Part shown: one piece after another, positions 12,291 through 20,289 of the stretch | How the letters are laid out: each line of letters begins with the position of its first letter | Numbering within the stretch: the first letter of the stretch is position 1 | Assembly (NCBI GenBank): GCA_018222585.1 | Contig: JAAFAB010000004.1 | Coordinates: 186,001-250,000, forward strand | Direction of reading: 5' to 3' | Length of the DNA stretch: 64,000 bases | Origin: Paracoccaceae bacterium | GTDB taxonomy: Bacteria; Pseudomonadota; Alphaproteobacteria; Rhodobacterales; Rhodobacteraceae | Program-made: the position numbers and the translations under genes | Notes under the pieces: generated by a model | Seen by the model: only the letters and a program-made list of their open reading frames with translations | Told to the model about the DNA's origin: nothing | The model's database searches: none

Positions 12291-12722
12291 ATGCTGATTT
12301 CCCGCCGTTCGCTGCTGGCCGCCGGTCTGGCCGCGCCGATGCTGTCGTCCCGCGCGCTGGCCGCGCCCGAGACGCTGAAGCTGCGCGACCTCTACGAGAA
12401 GGGCGGCTCCTTTTCCGACCTGGCCCGGGCCAGCGAGGGGCAGCGGCTGACGATCGAGGGCTTCATGGCGCCGCCGCTGGTTGCCGAGGCGCCCTTTTTC
12501 GTGCTGACCAAGATGCCCATGGCCACCTGTCCCTTCTGCGAGCCGGGCATCGAATGGCCCGACACCATCCTGCCCGTCTACACCCGCCGCACCGTCGAGG
12601 TGATCCCCTTCAACGTGCCCATCCTGGCGCGGGGGGTGCTGGAGATGGGCGAATACACCGACCCCGAAACCGGCTTCTGGAGCGTGATCCGCCTGCGCGA
12701 AGCCACCTACGAGCGCGACTGA
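12291..12722 (+). CDS. Tat-exported CxxC protein linked to an ABC system
   Basis: A 143-residue exported protein of unrecognised function. A twin-arginine signal (SRRSLLAAG) runs to ALA at about residue 24, implying export folded, perhaps with a cofactor. The mature part has the pattern LTIEGFMAPP followed by a CPFC pair at 80-83, which could bind a metal or act in redox chemistry. It resembles periplasmic DUF3299-like proteins found with FtsX/MacB-type transporters. The stop overlaps the next start as TGATG, so it is co-translated with the ABC ATPase. ATG at 12291 follows GAAGGGA. It could be a metal-delivery or metal-sensing partner of the transporter. Confidence 0.75.
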   Translation: MLISRRSLLAAGLAAPMLSSRALAAPETLKLRDLYEKGGSFSDLARASEGQRLTIEGFMAPPLVAEAPFFVLTKMPMATCPFCEPGIEWPDTILPVYTRRTVEVIPFNVPILARGVLEMGEYTDPETGFWSVIRLREATYERD

Positions 12723-13405
12723 TGGCTCTTCCCCTTTCCCTGCGCGACCTCGTGGTGCCCGGTGCCGATGGACCGCTGCTGCAGGTGCCCGCCCTGGATC
12801 TGACGGCGGGTGCCCTGCTGGGCATCCGGGGCCCCTCGGGTGCCGGCAAGACCACGCTGCTCCATGCCATCGCCGGCCTGCGCGAGCGGGCGACGGGCCG
12901 GGTTCTCTGGGGCGAGACCGATCTGCTGGCGCTCTCCGCCGAGGCACGGGCGCGCTTTCGGGCCTGCCACATGGGCATGATCTTTCAGGACTTTCTGTTG
13001 TTCGACGAGTTGGGGGCCGGGGCCAATGCCGCCCTGGCGGCGATGTTCCGGCCCCGGCCCGAACGCGCCGCGCTGCGCGCCCGGGCGACAGAAGTGCTGG
13101 ACCACCTCGGCCTGCCGGCGACCGCGCGCCCCGTCGCCAGCTTCTCGGGCGGCGAGCGGCAGCGGGTCGGCATTGCGCGGGCGCTGGCCTCGGATGCGCC
13201 GGTGCTGCTGGCGGATGAGCCGACCGCCGCCCTGCATCGCGCCGCCGCCGAGGCCCTGACCGGGGATCTCTTGCGGCTGGTGCGCGAGGGCGGACGCAGC
13301 CTGATCGCGGTCAGCCACGACGAGGCGTTGCTGGCGCGGATGGACCGGGTGCTGACCCTCGAAGGCGGGCGGATCACCGATGACAGCCGGGGGGTGGGCG
13401 GATGA
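12722..13405 (+). CDS. ABC transporter ATPase, LolD/MacB type
   Basis: A 227-residue ATPase that powers the FtsX-type permease encoded next. Walker A is GPSGAGKTT (37-45), the signature is FSGGERQRVG, Walker B is VLLADEPT and the switch His is in AVSHDE. Unusually, the D-loop reads TAALHRAAAEA, where a canonical ATPase has TASLD, so the conserved Asp is replaced by His. That may alter coupling between the two sites. The gene is translationally coupled on both sides (TGATG upstream, ATGA downstream), showing a three-gene unit. Confidence 0.88.
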   Translation: MALPLSLRDLVVPGADGPLLQVPALDLTAGALLGIRGPSGAGKTTLLHAIAGLRERATGRVLWGETDLLALSAEARARFRACHMGMIFQDFLLFDELGAGANAALAAMFRPRPERAALRARATEVLDHLGLPATARPVASFSGGERQRVGIARALASDAPVLLADEPTAALHRAAAEALTGDLLRLVREGGRSLIAVSHDEALLARMDRVLTLEGGRITDDSRGVGG

Positions 13406-14715
13406 GGGATCTCTGGGACAACCTGCCGTTGTGGCTGCAGGATGCGGCCAGCGTGCTGGCGCTGCTGGCGCCGCTGCTGGTTCTGGCGCTGTGGCTGCTG
13501 CGCGGCTTCGCGCCCTGGCCGCTGGTGCGGGCGCTGCTGGCGCGCTTCCGCTGGACCAATGCGCTGTTCGTCGGGCTGATCGCGGTCTCGGTCGCCATGG
13601 GCATCGGCCTTCTGGCGCAGGAGCGCGGGTTGCGCGCTGCCTCGGCCCGGGCCGCAGACAAGTTCGCCCTGGTGGTCGCCGCGCCCGGATCCGAGATGAC
13701 CCTGCTGCTGGCGACGGTCTTCCTGCAGCCCTCGGACGTGGCGCTGCTGGATGGCGAGACCTTCGGGCGCATCGCCGGGACTGAAAACGTCGAGATCGCC
13801 GCGCCCTTGGCCTTCGGCGACAGCTATCATGGCGCGCCGGTCGTCGGCACGGTGGCCGGGTTCGTCTCCTACCTGGCGGAGGGGCGGATCGAGGGGCGGA
13901 TCTGGGAAGACCATGACGAGGCCGTCGTCGGCGCCTCGGTGGCGCTGGAGATCGGCGCCGTGTTCTCGCCCGCCCATGGCCACGGTGCGGGGGCCGAGGA
14001 CGACGCCCACGACCATAGCCGGTTGCGGGTGGTCGGACGCATGGCGCCAACGGGCACGCCCTGGGATCGTGCGGTGCTGATCCCGGTCGAGGCCGTCTGG
14101 GAGGTGCACGGGTTGGCCAATGGCCATGCGCCGCAGGACGAGGAGGCCCTCGGGCCGCCCTTCGATCCGGCCTATTTTCCCGGCACCCCCGCGGTGGTGG
14201 TCAAGGCCAGCGCCCTCTGGGCCAACTATGCGCTGCGTGACAGCTTCACCGAAACCGGCCGCTCGATGGCCTTCTTCCCCGCGACGGTGCTGACCCAGCT
14301 CTACGCGGTCATGGGCGACGTCCGTCAGGCGATGTCGCTGATGGCGGCGGTGACGCAGGTGCTTGTGGCGGGGGCGGTGCTGGCGGGGCTGCTGATCCTC
14401 AGCCGGTTGTTCCGACGCCAGATCGCCATGCTGCGCGCCCTCGGCGCACCGCGCCGCTTCGTGCTGGCCGTGGTCTGGGGCCAGGCCAGCGCGCTGCTGG
14501 CGGCCGGCACCGTCCTGGGCGTGATCCTGGGCTTCGGCGCAGCGGCGGGGCTGTCGCAGGTGCTGTCGGCGCGGACCGACATGCAGGTGCGCGCCGTGAT
14601 CGGCTGGGACGAGATCCGACTGGCCGCCGGCTTCCTCTCGGCCTGTTCGGTGCTCTCGCTGCTGCCCGCGCTCGCGGTCTTGCGGGGGCGGATTTCCGAG
14701 GGGTTGCGGGGCTGA
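13402..14715 (+). CDS. ABC permease, FtsX/MacB-like, with His-rich periplasmic loop
   Basis: A 437-residue inner-membrane protein. Membrane segments lie near residues 17-36 and 54-72; a large periplasmic domain follows, and three more segments occupy about 310-430, the MacB/FtsX arrangement. The periplasmic domain contains a His/Asp-rich run (around residues 192-206: AHGHGAG then DDAHDH), the type of loop seen in zinc, copper or nickel handling proteins. With its ATPase and the exported CxxC protein it forms a coupled operon. Proteins of this architecture extrude or mobilise substrates rather than import them; a metal-related role is inferred from the loop only. Confidence 0.85.
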   Translation: MRDLWDNLPLWLQDAASVLALLAPLLVLALWLLRGFAPWPLVRALLARFRWTNALFVGLIAVSVAMGIGLLAQERGLRAASARAADKFALVVAAPGSEMTLLLATVFLQPSDVALLDGETFGRIAGTENVEIAAPLAFGDSYHGAPVVGTVAGFVSYLAEGRIEGRIWEDHDEAVVGASVALEIGAVFSPAHGHGAGAEDDAHDHSRLRVVGRMAPTGTPWDRAVLIPVEAVWEVHGLANGHAPQDEEALGPPFDPAYFPGTPAVVVKASALWANYALRDSFTETGRSMAFFPATVLTQLYAVMGDVRQAMSLMAAVTQVLVAGAVLAGLLILSRLFRRQIAMLRALGAPRRFVLAVVWGQASALLAAGTVLGVILGFGAAAGLSQVLSARTDMQVRAVIGWDEIRLAAGFLSACSVLSLLPALAVLRGRISEGLRG

Positions 14716-14718
14716 GGC

Positions 14719-15711
14719 TCAGGCGATGCGGGTCGGGGCCATGCCGGCCAGGGCCGCACGCGCGCTGCGCACCCTGAGGAAGGGCGCGGCGGGGGCCGGA
14801 TCCGCCCCCATGATCGCACGGATGCGGCGGCGCTCCTGCACCGGCAGTGTGTCCAGCGCCTGATCGCCGGGCCAGAAGCTTTCGCAGGCCAGCCCCTCGG
14901 CCAGGATCAGCGCGTGGCGGTCGAGCACCAGGTGGATGTAGCGGATCGGGCCGTGATCGCGCAGCGCACCGACACGGGGCAGGGCGGTCAGCGCCTTGGC
15001 CGGGACAAGGCCGCCCAATTCGCCGACGAAGACCCGGTGCTGCGGTGACAGGACCAGCCGCCGGGCCGGCTGTCCGGGCCCGAGCGCGTCCCGTTGCAAC
15101 CGCACCGGCGGTGCCTCGGGCCCCGGGTCCAGCTGACGGGACAGCACCAGGCGCAACTCGGCGAACCCGCCAGTCGCCAGGGCCAGACGGTCGCCCGGGC
15201 GCAAGAATTCCGCCGCCACCTGGCCTTGATCCGTGGCAATCCCCGTGCCGGCGGCAAAACAGGCGGCGGTGCTGCCGGCGTAGGGGTGCACCCCGCTGAC
15301 CCCGTCACTGGTGCCCACGACCGTCAGCGGCACCCCGAACGGCGGCATCGGCCCGTGCACCGCGAAACCGTGGATGGTGAAGGCGTCGCCATTGGCGGAG
15401 ATGAACTGCAGCGTGTAGAACTGGCCGTCGGGCGCCCGCACGAAGATCTCGTACTCGGCTTCATAGAGGGTGCCACCGGGCACGAAGACGCCGTCGATCC
15501 ACTGGTCGTAGGCGACAAGCTGCGCGCCATCGTCATCGTCGAAATAGGCATCGTTGTCGTCGACAACCAGCGTCGAGGTGGCGGCGGCATTGTCGATGGT
15601 CACCGTGTCGCTGCCCAGGTTGAACTGGTAGCCGCCGTTGTTGTCGAACCCCGAGGGGTTGCTGGTTGAAATCTCGTCGATCCAGAAGAATTCGAGGTTG
15701 TACAAGGTCAT
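14719..15711 (-). CDS. Hint-domain (hedgehog/intein) protein
   Basis: A 330-residue protein with an acidic N-terminal domain of about 145 residues (rich in Asp, for example DDNDAYFDDDD) followed by a Hint_2 domain. The latter opens with the self-cleaving Cys in ACFAAGTGIAT and contains LRPGDRL and LVLSPQHRVFV. Such proteins are common and often multicopy in Rhodobacterales and are usually secreted or surface-associated. Unlike many relatives it shows no RTX glycine-rich repeats. No signal peptide is visible, so export by a type I system would be needed. It converges on the ABC permease gene, with only three bases between the stops. Confidence 0.8.
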   Translation of the reverse strand: MTLYNLEFFWIDEISTSNPSGFDNNGGYQFNLGSDTVTIDNAAATSTLVVDDNDAYFDDDDGAQLVAYDQWIDGVFVPGGTLYEAEYEIFVRAPDGQFYTLQFISANGDAFTIHGFAVHGPMPPFGVPLTVVGTSDGVSGVHPYAGSTAACFAAGTGIATDQGQVAAEFLRPGDRLALATGGFAELRLVLSRQLDPGPEAPPVRLQRDALGPGQPARRLVLSPQHRVFVGELGGLVPAKALTALPRVGALRDHGPIRYIHLVLDRHALILAEGLACESFWPGDQALDTLPVQERRRIRAIMGADPAPAAPFLRVRSARAALAGMAPTRIA

Positions 15712-15764
15712 CGCCAGGCCTCTCGCCGCCTGCGCCAGACTGACCGATGCCGGTTGAGACCGGG

Positions 15765-16442
15765 TTAAGAGCCGCGCCGCCGCGCCTTCAGCCGCCGCCA
15801 GGACAGCGAGACATGGGCGCGGTGGATCAGTGCCGCCGCTTCGAGGTCGCCGGCCTCCAGCGCCTGCAGCACCTCCTCGACCTCGCGGGCAAAGAGCTGG
15901 ATCTCCTCGGCAAGGTCGAGATCGGAGGTCAGCAGCGAATGCACCCAGAGCCGCGCGGTCTGGGTATAGAGGTGGGTGGCGAAGTCCATCAGCGGGCGGT
16001 TGACGGACAGCAGGGCCTGGGCCTGGATGAAATCGTAGATCACCTGGGCCAGGGGGCGCGGGCTGTCGGGATCGGGACGCAGGGCGCGGGCGCGCTCGGC
16101 CAGGTGGCGGAACCGCGACAGCACCTCCGGCCCCGGCGGCGCGGGATCGAGGCGCGCGGCGAGGCTGGCGAGTTCGAGGCGCAGGGCGTAGGTCTGGTCC
16201 AGCTCCTGCTCGGCCAGCTCGGTGACGAAGGTGCCGACGCCGTGGCGCGAAACCAGCAGCCCCGCGCCCTCCAGCCGCGCCAGCACCTTGCGCAACGGTG
16301 TGCGCGAGATGCCGAACTCCGCCGCCAGCTCGGACTCCGACAGGCGCTCGCCCGGGGCGTAATCCAGCAGGCAGATGCGGCTGCGCAGCTCGGCCTCCAG
16401 CGCATCGGCGCGGTCAAGGGCAGAGGGGGCGTCAGTGGCCAT
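15765..16442 (-). CDS. GntR-family (FadR/FCD subgroup) transcriptional regulator
   Basis: A 225-residue repressor-type protein. The N-terminal winged helix spans about residues 10-75 with the recognition segment LAAEFGISRTPLRKVLARLEGAGLL. The all-helical FCD ligand domain follows (YALRLELASLAARL onward). The ATG at 16442 overlaps the 3' end of the argE-like gene by 11 bases, so it is the last gene of a doeA-argE-gntR operon. Two TTGTGCACAT sites before doeA fit the short palindromes bound by FadR-type GntR proteins, suggesting autoregulation. It lacks the aminotransferase domain of EnuR, the known ectoine-catabolism regulator, so it is a different control protein. Confidence 0.85.
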   Translation of the reverse strand: MATDAPSALDRADALEAELRSRICLLDYAPGERLSESELAAEFGISRTPLRKVLARLEGAGLLVSRHGVGTFVTELAEQELDQTYALRLELASLAARLDPAPPGPEVLSRFRHLAERARALRPDPDSPRPLAQVIYDFIQAQALLSVNRPLMDFATHLYTQTARLWVHSLLTSDLDLAEEIQLFAREVEEVLQALEAGDLEAAALIHRAHVSLSWRRLKARRRGS

Positions 16443-17592
16443 GACGGGCCACCAGGTGCTGCAGCAGGGTGAGGCATTGCGCCAGCTGGTCGGTCTCGAC
16501 ATACTCGTCGGGCTGATGCGCCTGGGCGATCGAGCCGGGGCCGCAGATCACCGCGTCGAGGCCAAGTTGCTGGAACAGCCCGGCCTCGGTGTTGAAGGGC
16601 ACGCAGTTGACGCCATTGGCGCCGGTCAGGGCACGGATCATGTCGCGGATCTGGTTCTCGGGCATCGGCAGCAGGCCGCAGACCTCGCCCATGACCTCGG
16701 TCGCGATATCGGCATGGGACGCGCGGGCGCGCATCTCGGGCAGCAGGGCCTGTGCCACGAAGCGCGCGACCTCGGCCTTGACGAAGGCCTGGTCGGCGTC
16801 GTTGATCGGGCGCATTTCCCATTCCAGGCAGGCACTTGCGGGGATAACGTTATGTGTCGTCCCGCCATGCAGGGCGCCGATGTTGATCGTCGTGTGCGGC
16901 GGATCGAAGGGCGAGTCCCCGGGGGCACGTGCCTTCAGCTCGCTGCGCAGCTCCAGCAGGCGCGAGATGTAGCGGGTGGCGTATTCCACGGTGTTCACCC
17001 CCGTTTCGGGAGAGGAGCCGTGACCGCCGGTGCCGGTGAAGCGGACGGTGTATTCGCAACAGCCCTTGTGTCCCTCGACGATCTGCATCGAGGTCGGTTC
17101 CCCGATCAGCGCCATTGCAGGGCGCAGGGGGCGGCGGGCCAGTTCCTCCGCCAGGGCGCGACCGCCGAGACAGCCGACCTCCTCGTCATGGGTGAAGGCG
17201 AAGTGGAAGGGCCGCGCGCCGACCTGCGCCGCCATGGCGGGGGCCAGCGCCAGCACGGTGGCGATGAAACCCTTCATGTCGCAGGTGCCGCGCCCGTAGA
17301 GGCGCCCGGCCTCCTCGGTCAGGGCGAAGGGCGGGCGGGTCCAGTCCTGGCCGGCGACGGGCACGACATCGGAATGTCCCGAAAAGACAAGTCCACCGTC
17401 GGTTTCTGGACCTATCGTGCCCCAAAGGTTCGCCTTGGTGCCGCTTTCGTCACGCAGCACCTCGACGCGCGCCCCCGCGTCTTCCAGCAGGCTGGCCATG
17501 TAGGCGATGGCGTCGAGGTTGCTGTCCGAGGACACCGTCGGAAAGGCGACCAGGTCGGCCAGGATGGCGCGGGTGCGGTCGAGGAGGTCCAT
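16432..17592 (-). CDS. argE: M20 deacetylase, acetylornithine deacetylase (ArgE) type
   Basis: A 386-residue zinc-dependent amidohydrolase. Metal and catalytic motifs are in the usual order: SGHSDVVPV (His ligand and Asp), GRGTCDMKGF (bridging Asp), HDEEVGCLGG (general base and Glu) and the C-terminal GPGSIAQAHQPDE. Length and motifs match N-acetylornithine deacetylase. Translation is coupled to doeA (TGATG). The product of ectoine hydrolase is an N-acetyl-2,4-diaminobutyrate, close in structure to N-acetylornithine, so this enzyme may deacetylate it in place of DoeB/EutE. That substrate is inference from context; arginine synthesis is the alternative. Confidence 0.78.
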   Translation of the reverse strand: MDLLDRTRAILADLVAFPTVSSDSNLDAIAYMASLLEDAGARVEVLRDESGTKANLWGTIGPETDGGLVFSGHSDVVPVAGQDWTRPPFALTEEAGRLYGRGTCDMKGFIATVLALAPAMAAQVGARPFHFAFTHDEEVGCLGGRALAEELARRPLRPAMALIGEPTSMQIVEGHKGCCEYTVRFTGTGGHGSSPETGVNTVEYATRYISRLLELRSELKARAPGDSPFDPPHTTINIGALHGGTTHNVIPASACLEWEMRPINDADQAFVKAEVARFVAQALLPEMRARASHADIATEVMGEVCGLLPMPENQIRDMIRALTGANGVNCVPFNTEAGLFQQLGLDAVICGPGSIAQAHQPDEYVETDQLAQCLTLLQHLVARHGH

Positions 17593-18776
17593 CAGTCCTT
17601 CACGAAAAGCTTGCGGTCCATGGTGCAGAGGGTCTCGGCGGCGCCGTCCTCGCGGATCAGGATGGTTTCGGTTGTCTCCAGACCCCAGTCGTCCATCCAC
17701 AGGCCAGGCATGAAGTGGAAGGTCATGCCGGGTTCCAGCACCGTTTCATCCAGCGCGCGGATCGAGACGGTGTGTTCGCCCCAGTCCGGCGGATAGGAGA
17801 GGCCGACGGCATAGCCGGCGCGGTTCGGGCGTTCGATCCCGACCTTCAGCAGCTCGGCGTCCAGCGCCCGGGCGATGTCGCAGGCACGGTTGCCGGCACG
17901 GGCGACCTCGATCCCGGCATTCAGCCCTTCGGTCAGCGCCTGGCTGGCATCGGCCATGAACTGCGGCGGCTTGCCGAAGAAGATCGAGCGGCAGAGCGGC
18001 GCGTGGTAGCGGCGGTAGCAGCCGGATTGCTCGATGAAGGTGCATTCCCCGCGCTGCAGCGCCTCGCCGTTCCAGGTCAGGTGCGGCGCCGAGGCATCGG
18101 CCCCCGAGGGCAGCAGGGGCACGATGGCCGGGTAATCCCCCCAGCTGTCGTCCTCGCCCTGCACCGAGGTCTTGAACAGCTCGCCCACCAGGTCGTGCTT
18201 GCGCATCCCGGGTTCCGCCAGTTCGATGGCGCGGGCAATCACCAGTTCCGAGATCCGCGCGGCGCGGCGCATGAAGGCCAGTTCCTCGTCCGACTTGATC
18301 AGGCGCTGCCAGTTCACCAGGCTGGAGGCATCGAGGATGGTCGCCTCGGGCAGGCCGTCCAGCAGTACCGCATGGGCCTTGGCGGTGTAGAAATAGGTCT
18401 CCATCTCGACACCGATGCGGGCATCGCCGTAGCCCATGATGCGCAGGTGGCTGGCCAGGTCCTCCATCGGGTGATTGTCGGGGTTCTGGATGTAGCGGTC
18501 GGCGTAGAAGAGGATGTTCTCCTCTTGCATCCAGACCGTGCGGCGGGCGCCGTTGGCATCCTGAAGGCGGCCCCACCAGTAGGGCTCTCCGTCCATCGGC
18601 AGGATCACCCCCTGGTGGACGTAGAAGCTCCAGCCGTCATAGCCGGTCAGGTAGTTCTGGTTCGACGGGTTGGTGATGAACAGCACGTCGATCCCCGCCT
18701 CGGCCATGGCCTTGCGGGTGATCCGCAGGCGCCGCTGGTATTCGGCATCGGAAAAGGGGGCCTTGCTGGCGGACAT
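17592..18776 (-). CDS. doeA: ectoine hydrolase (DoeA/EutD)
   Basis: Opens the ectoine ring to N-acetyl-2,4-diaminobutyrate, giving access to this osmolyte as a carbon and nitrogen source. The 394-residue protein has the creatinase/M24 two-domain fold and family stretches such as LTGYDGWSFYVHQGVILP, GDYPAIVPLLPSGADASAPH and AVGLSYPPDWGEHTVS. The metal ligands of true M24 peptidases are replaced (EQSGCYRRYHAPLCRS at the first Asp pair), as expected for this non-peptidase group. The ATG at 18776 follows CGGAGG. It leads an operon with the argE-like and gntR genes, with two operator-like sites upstream. No ectoine transporter is in the window. Confidence 0.88.
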   Translation of the reverse strand: MSASKAPFSDAEYQRRLRITRKAMAEAGIDVLFITNPSNQNYLTGYDGWSFYVHQGVILPMDGEPYWWGRLQDANGARRTVWMQEENILFYADRYIQNPDNHPMEDLASHLRIMGYGDARIGVEMETYFYTAKAHAVLLDGLPEATILDASSLVNWQRLIKSDEELAFMRRAARISELVIARAIELAEPGMRKHDLVGELFKTSVQGEDDSWGDYPAIVPLLPSGADASAPHLTWNGEALQRGECTFIEQSGCYRRYHAPLCRSIFFGKPPQFMADASQALTEGLNAGIEVARAGNRACDIARALDAELLKVGIERPNRAGYAVGLSYPPDWGEHTVSIRALDETVLEPGMTFHFMPGLWMDDWGLETTETILIREDGAAETLCTMDRKLFVKD

Positions 18777-18789
18777 GGGAACCTCCGAA

Positions 18790-18799
18790 TTGTGCACAT
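18790..18799. promoter_or_regulatory. operator-like site TTGTGCACAT, proximal copy
   Basis: TTGTGCACAT with the palindromic core TGTGCACA, directly upstream of the doeA ribosome site. Its exact twin lies 105 bases upstream. The form suits a FadR-subgroup GntR protein, one of which is encoded in the same operon. Confidence 0.6.
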
Positions 18800-18894
18800 C
18801 AATGGCAAGGGTGGTGAGGGCGTGGAGGATCTTGCTGCCCAATTCGGTCCTGAATGGCCGATTTCGGCAGGGGTCCCGTCACGACTCGGGTCTG

Positions 18895-18904
18895 TTGTGC
18901 ACAT
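18895..18904. promoter_or_regulatory. operator-like site TTGTGCACAT, distal copy
   Basis: Second identical TTGTGCACAT. The 105-base spacing to the first copy is about ten helical turns, so both sites face the same side of the DNA and could be bridged by a repressor loop. Confidence 0.6.
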
Positions 18905-19265
18905 CTTCAGCAGCAGCGGCGGGAACAGGTCAATATGGAGAATGCGGCGCGGCGGTGAAAAACACACCGGCCAAGGCGCAAGGGTGAACTGATCGCCGCG
19001 GAAACAACCTGAGGGGCGCGAGGTTCAAGTGTCCGATCAAGATTGAGGAATTATCCTTGCTTCACAATGTCTTGCGGCGTGAAATTCATCCCTTGCGAGG
19101 CGTGATCGAACATGCCTCATCCGGGGCGGGGGCGGCATCAGGCGCTGCACCGGGTCGATCATGGATCTTCATGTGGTGCATGAGCGATGCCGGAAATTTC
19201 CGCGCTGCAATGGCCTTCCGGCCCGGCCTTCAGGAGGTCCATCACCGCGAGCGACTGCCGGATAC
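18905..19265. other. intergenic region, no gene seen
   Basis: Roughly 360 bases between the doeA control region and the terminator of the DUF882 gene. Moderately AT-rich around 19040-19090. No RNA gene, repeat or credible short reading frame with a ribosome site was recognised. Confidence 0.4.
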
Positions 19266-19299
19266 GAAAAGGCCGCCTCTGGCGGGCAGAGGCGGCTTT
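19266..19299 (-). terminator. Rho-independent terminator of the DUF882 gene
   Basis: Minus strand: a ten-pair stem GCCGCCTCTG / CAGAGGCGGC with a five-base loop, followed by CTTTTCG. It lies about 50 bases after the stop at 19351. Confidence 0.8.
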
Positions 19300-19350
19300 C
19301 CTGAGCAAATGCGGATGCAGGTCAGTCGGGTACGGGTCAGCAGGGGGCCG

Positions 19351-19917
19351 TCAGGCGCCCCAGTGGCGCAGATCGCCGCAATCCATGTGAACGAAGTTGG
19401 AGCCGGTGTAGCGGCCGACGCCGCCGGCACGACAGCTTTCCGCGGCCGAGGCCATCTGGTTGACCGACCGGGTGGCCAGCCGCAGGTCCGCCGCCTGAGC
19501 CTTCATGTGCAGCGAGTTGCGCGCCACGGCGCGCGACTTGGAACGCAGCATCGAATTGGTCTCGGGGGTGCGGTAGCCGGACAGCAGCAGGTAGGGCTCG
19601 TCCACCTCCATCAGCGCGTGCGAGGCGGCCATGATGTCGATGGTGCGCAGGTCGACGGTTCTGACCTCGTCGTTGCGCCAGTCGCGGAAGAAGCTGGAAA
19701 TCTCGGTCAGGCTGTCGCGGAGATACTCCCCCTCGATCCAGTAGATCATGTCGAGGTGTTCGCCGGTCCGGGCCGAATACATGCGGATCCGCCGGATATC
19801 GCCTGCATTGCGCAGGAAGCCTGCTGCCTTGGAATAGGTGGGTGCCGCGGTGAGTGCCGTCGCGGCAAAAGCCCCCAGAAGGGCGCGTCGCGAAATGCTC
19901 GCTGTGCCTTTGGTCAT
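19351..19917 (-). CDS. DUF882 / peptidase M15-like periplasmic protein
   Basis: A 188-residue protein with a twin-arginine signal (SRRALLGAFAATAL) and a D-Ala-D-Ala carboxypeptidase-like (M15_2) fold. Conserved zinc-site elements are SGYRTPETN, the His and Asp of HMKAQAADLR near 140-147, and FVHMDCG near the C-terminus. It is expected to act on peptidoglycan. It is divergent from the L,D-transpeptidase gene, an association often seen in Rhodobacterales, and the two probably share a control region. A clear terminator follows. Enzymatic activity is not proven for most family members. Confidence 0.85.
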   Translation of the reverse strand: MTKGTASISRRALLGAFAATALTAAPTYSKAAGFLRNAGDIRRIRMYSARTGEHLDMIYWIEGEYLRDSLTEISSFFRDWRNDEVRTVDLRTIDIMAASHALMEVDEPYLLLSGYRTPETNSMLRSKSRAVARNSLHMKAQAADLRLATRSVNQMASAAESCRAGGVGRYTGSNFVHMDCGDLRHWGA

Positions 19918-20289
19918 TGGTGCGCTGTCCCGTCGCTTGGCCCGCCGGGAGTGGTCCCGTGCGGAGATCTTGCCCGCCTTACCAGCGGTTTACCTTGCAT
20001 CCACCTTGCCGGCGGTTTGCATCTACATCCCCCAGATGCGCGATTTTTATGACACGGTTCCAAATTTTCTTAAACCTTCGAGTGAATTGCATTCGAGCAA
20101 ATCGGCGGTTTTCGGCTGAACCCTGCCTGTTCAATGTACGGAATTCCGCCGTTTTCCCCGGCCGCCGTCTCTCTTATGCATCTGGACGGGGGCGAATCCG
20201 TCCCTGACCCAAATGTGAGTGGACAGGGCCAACCCCCTGACACAGCTTGGTTTCAACAGTACGAACGCCCGGTTTTCAGGAGGTTATCC
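19918..20289. other. divergent control region between the DUF882 and L,D-transpeptidase genes
   Basis: A 372-base stretch with AT-rich sequence around 20040-20100 that probably contains promoters for both strands. The plus-strand gene has AGGAGG at 20278. No RNA gene or repeat was recognised. Confidence 0.4.

Noticed and set aside
9404-12292. A 962-codon minus-strand frame opposite the MetE-like and phosphatase genes
   Set aside because: It spans two real plus-strand genes, a strong terminator and two regulatory sites, and has no recognisable protein features.
15765-16442. GntR protein as EnuR, the known regulator of ectoine catabolism
   Set aside because: EnuR is a MocR-type protein with an aminotransferase domain; this one is 225 residues with an FCD domain.
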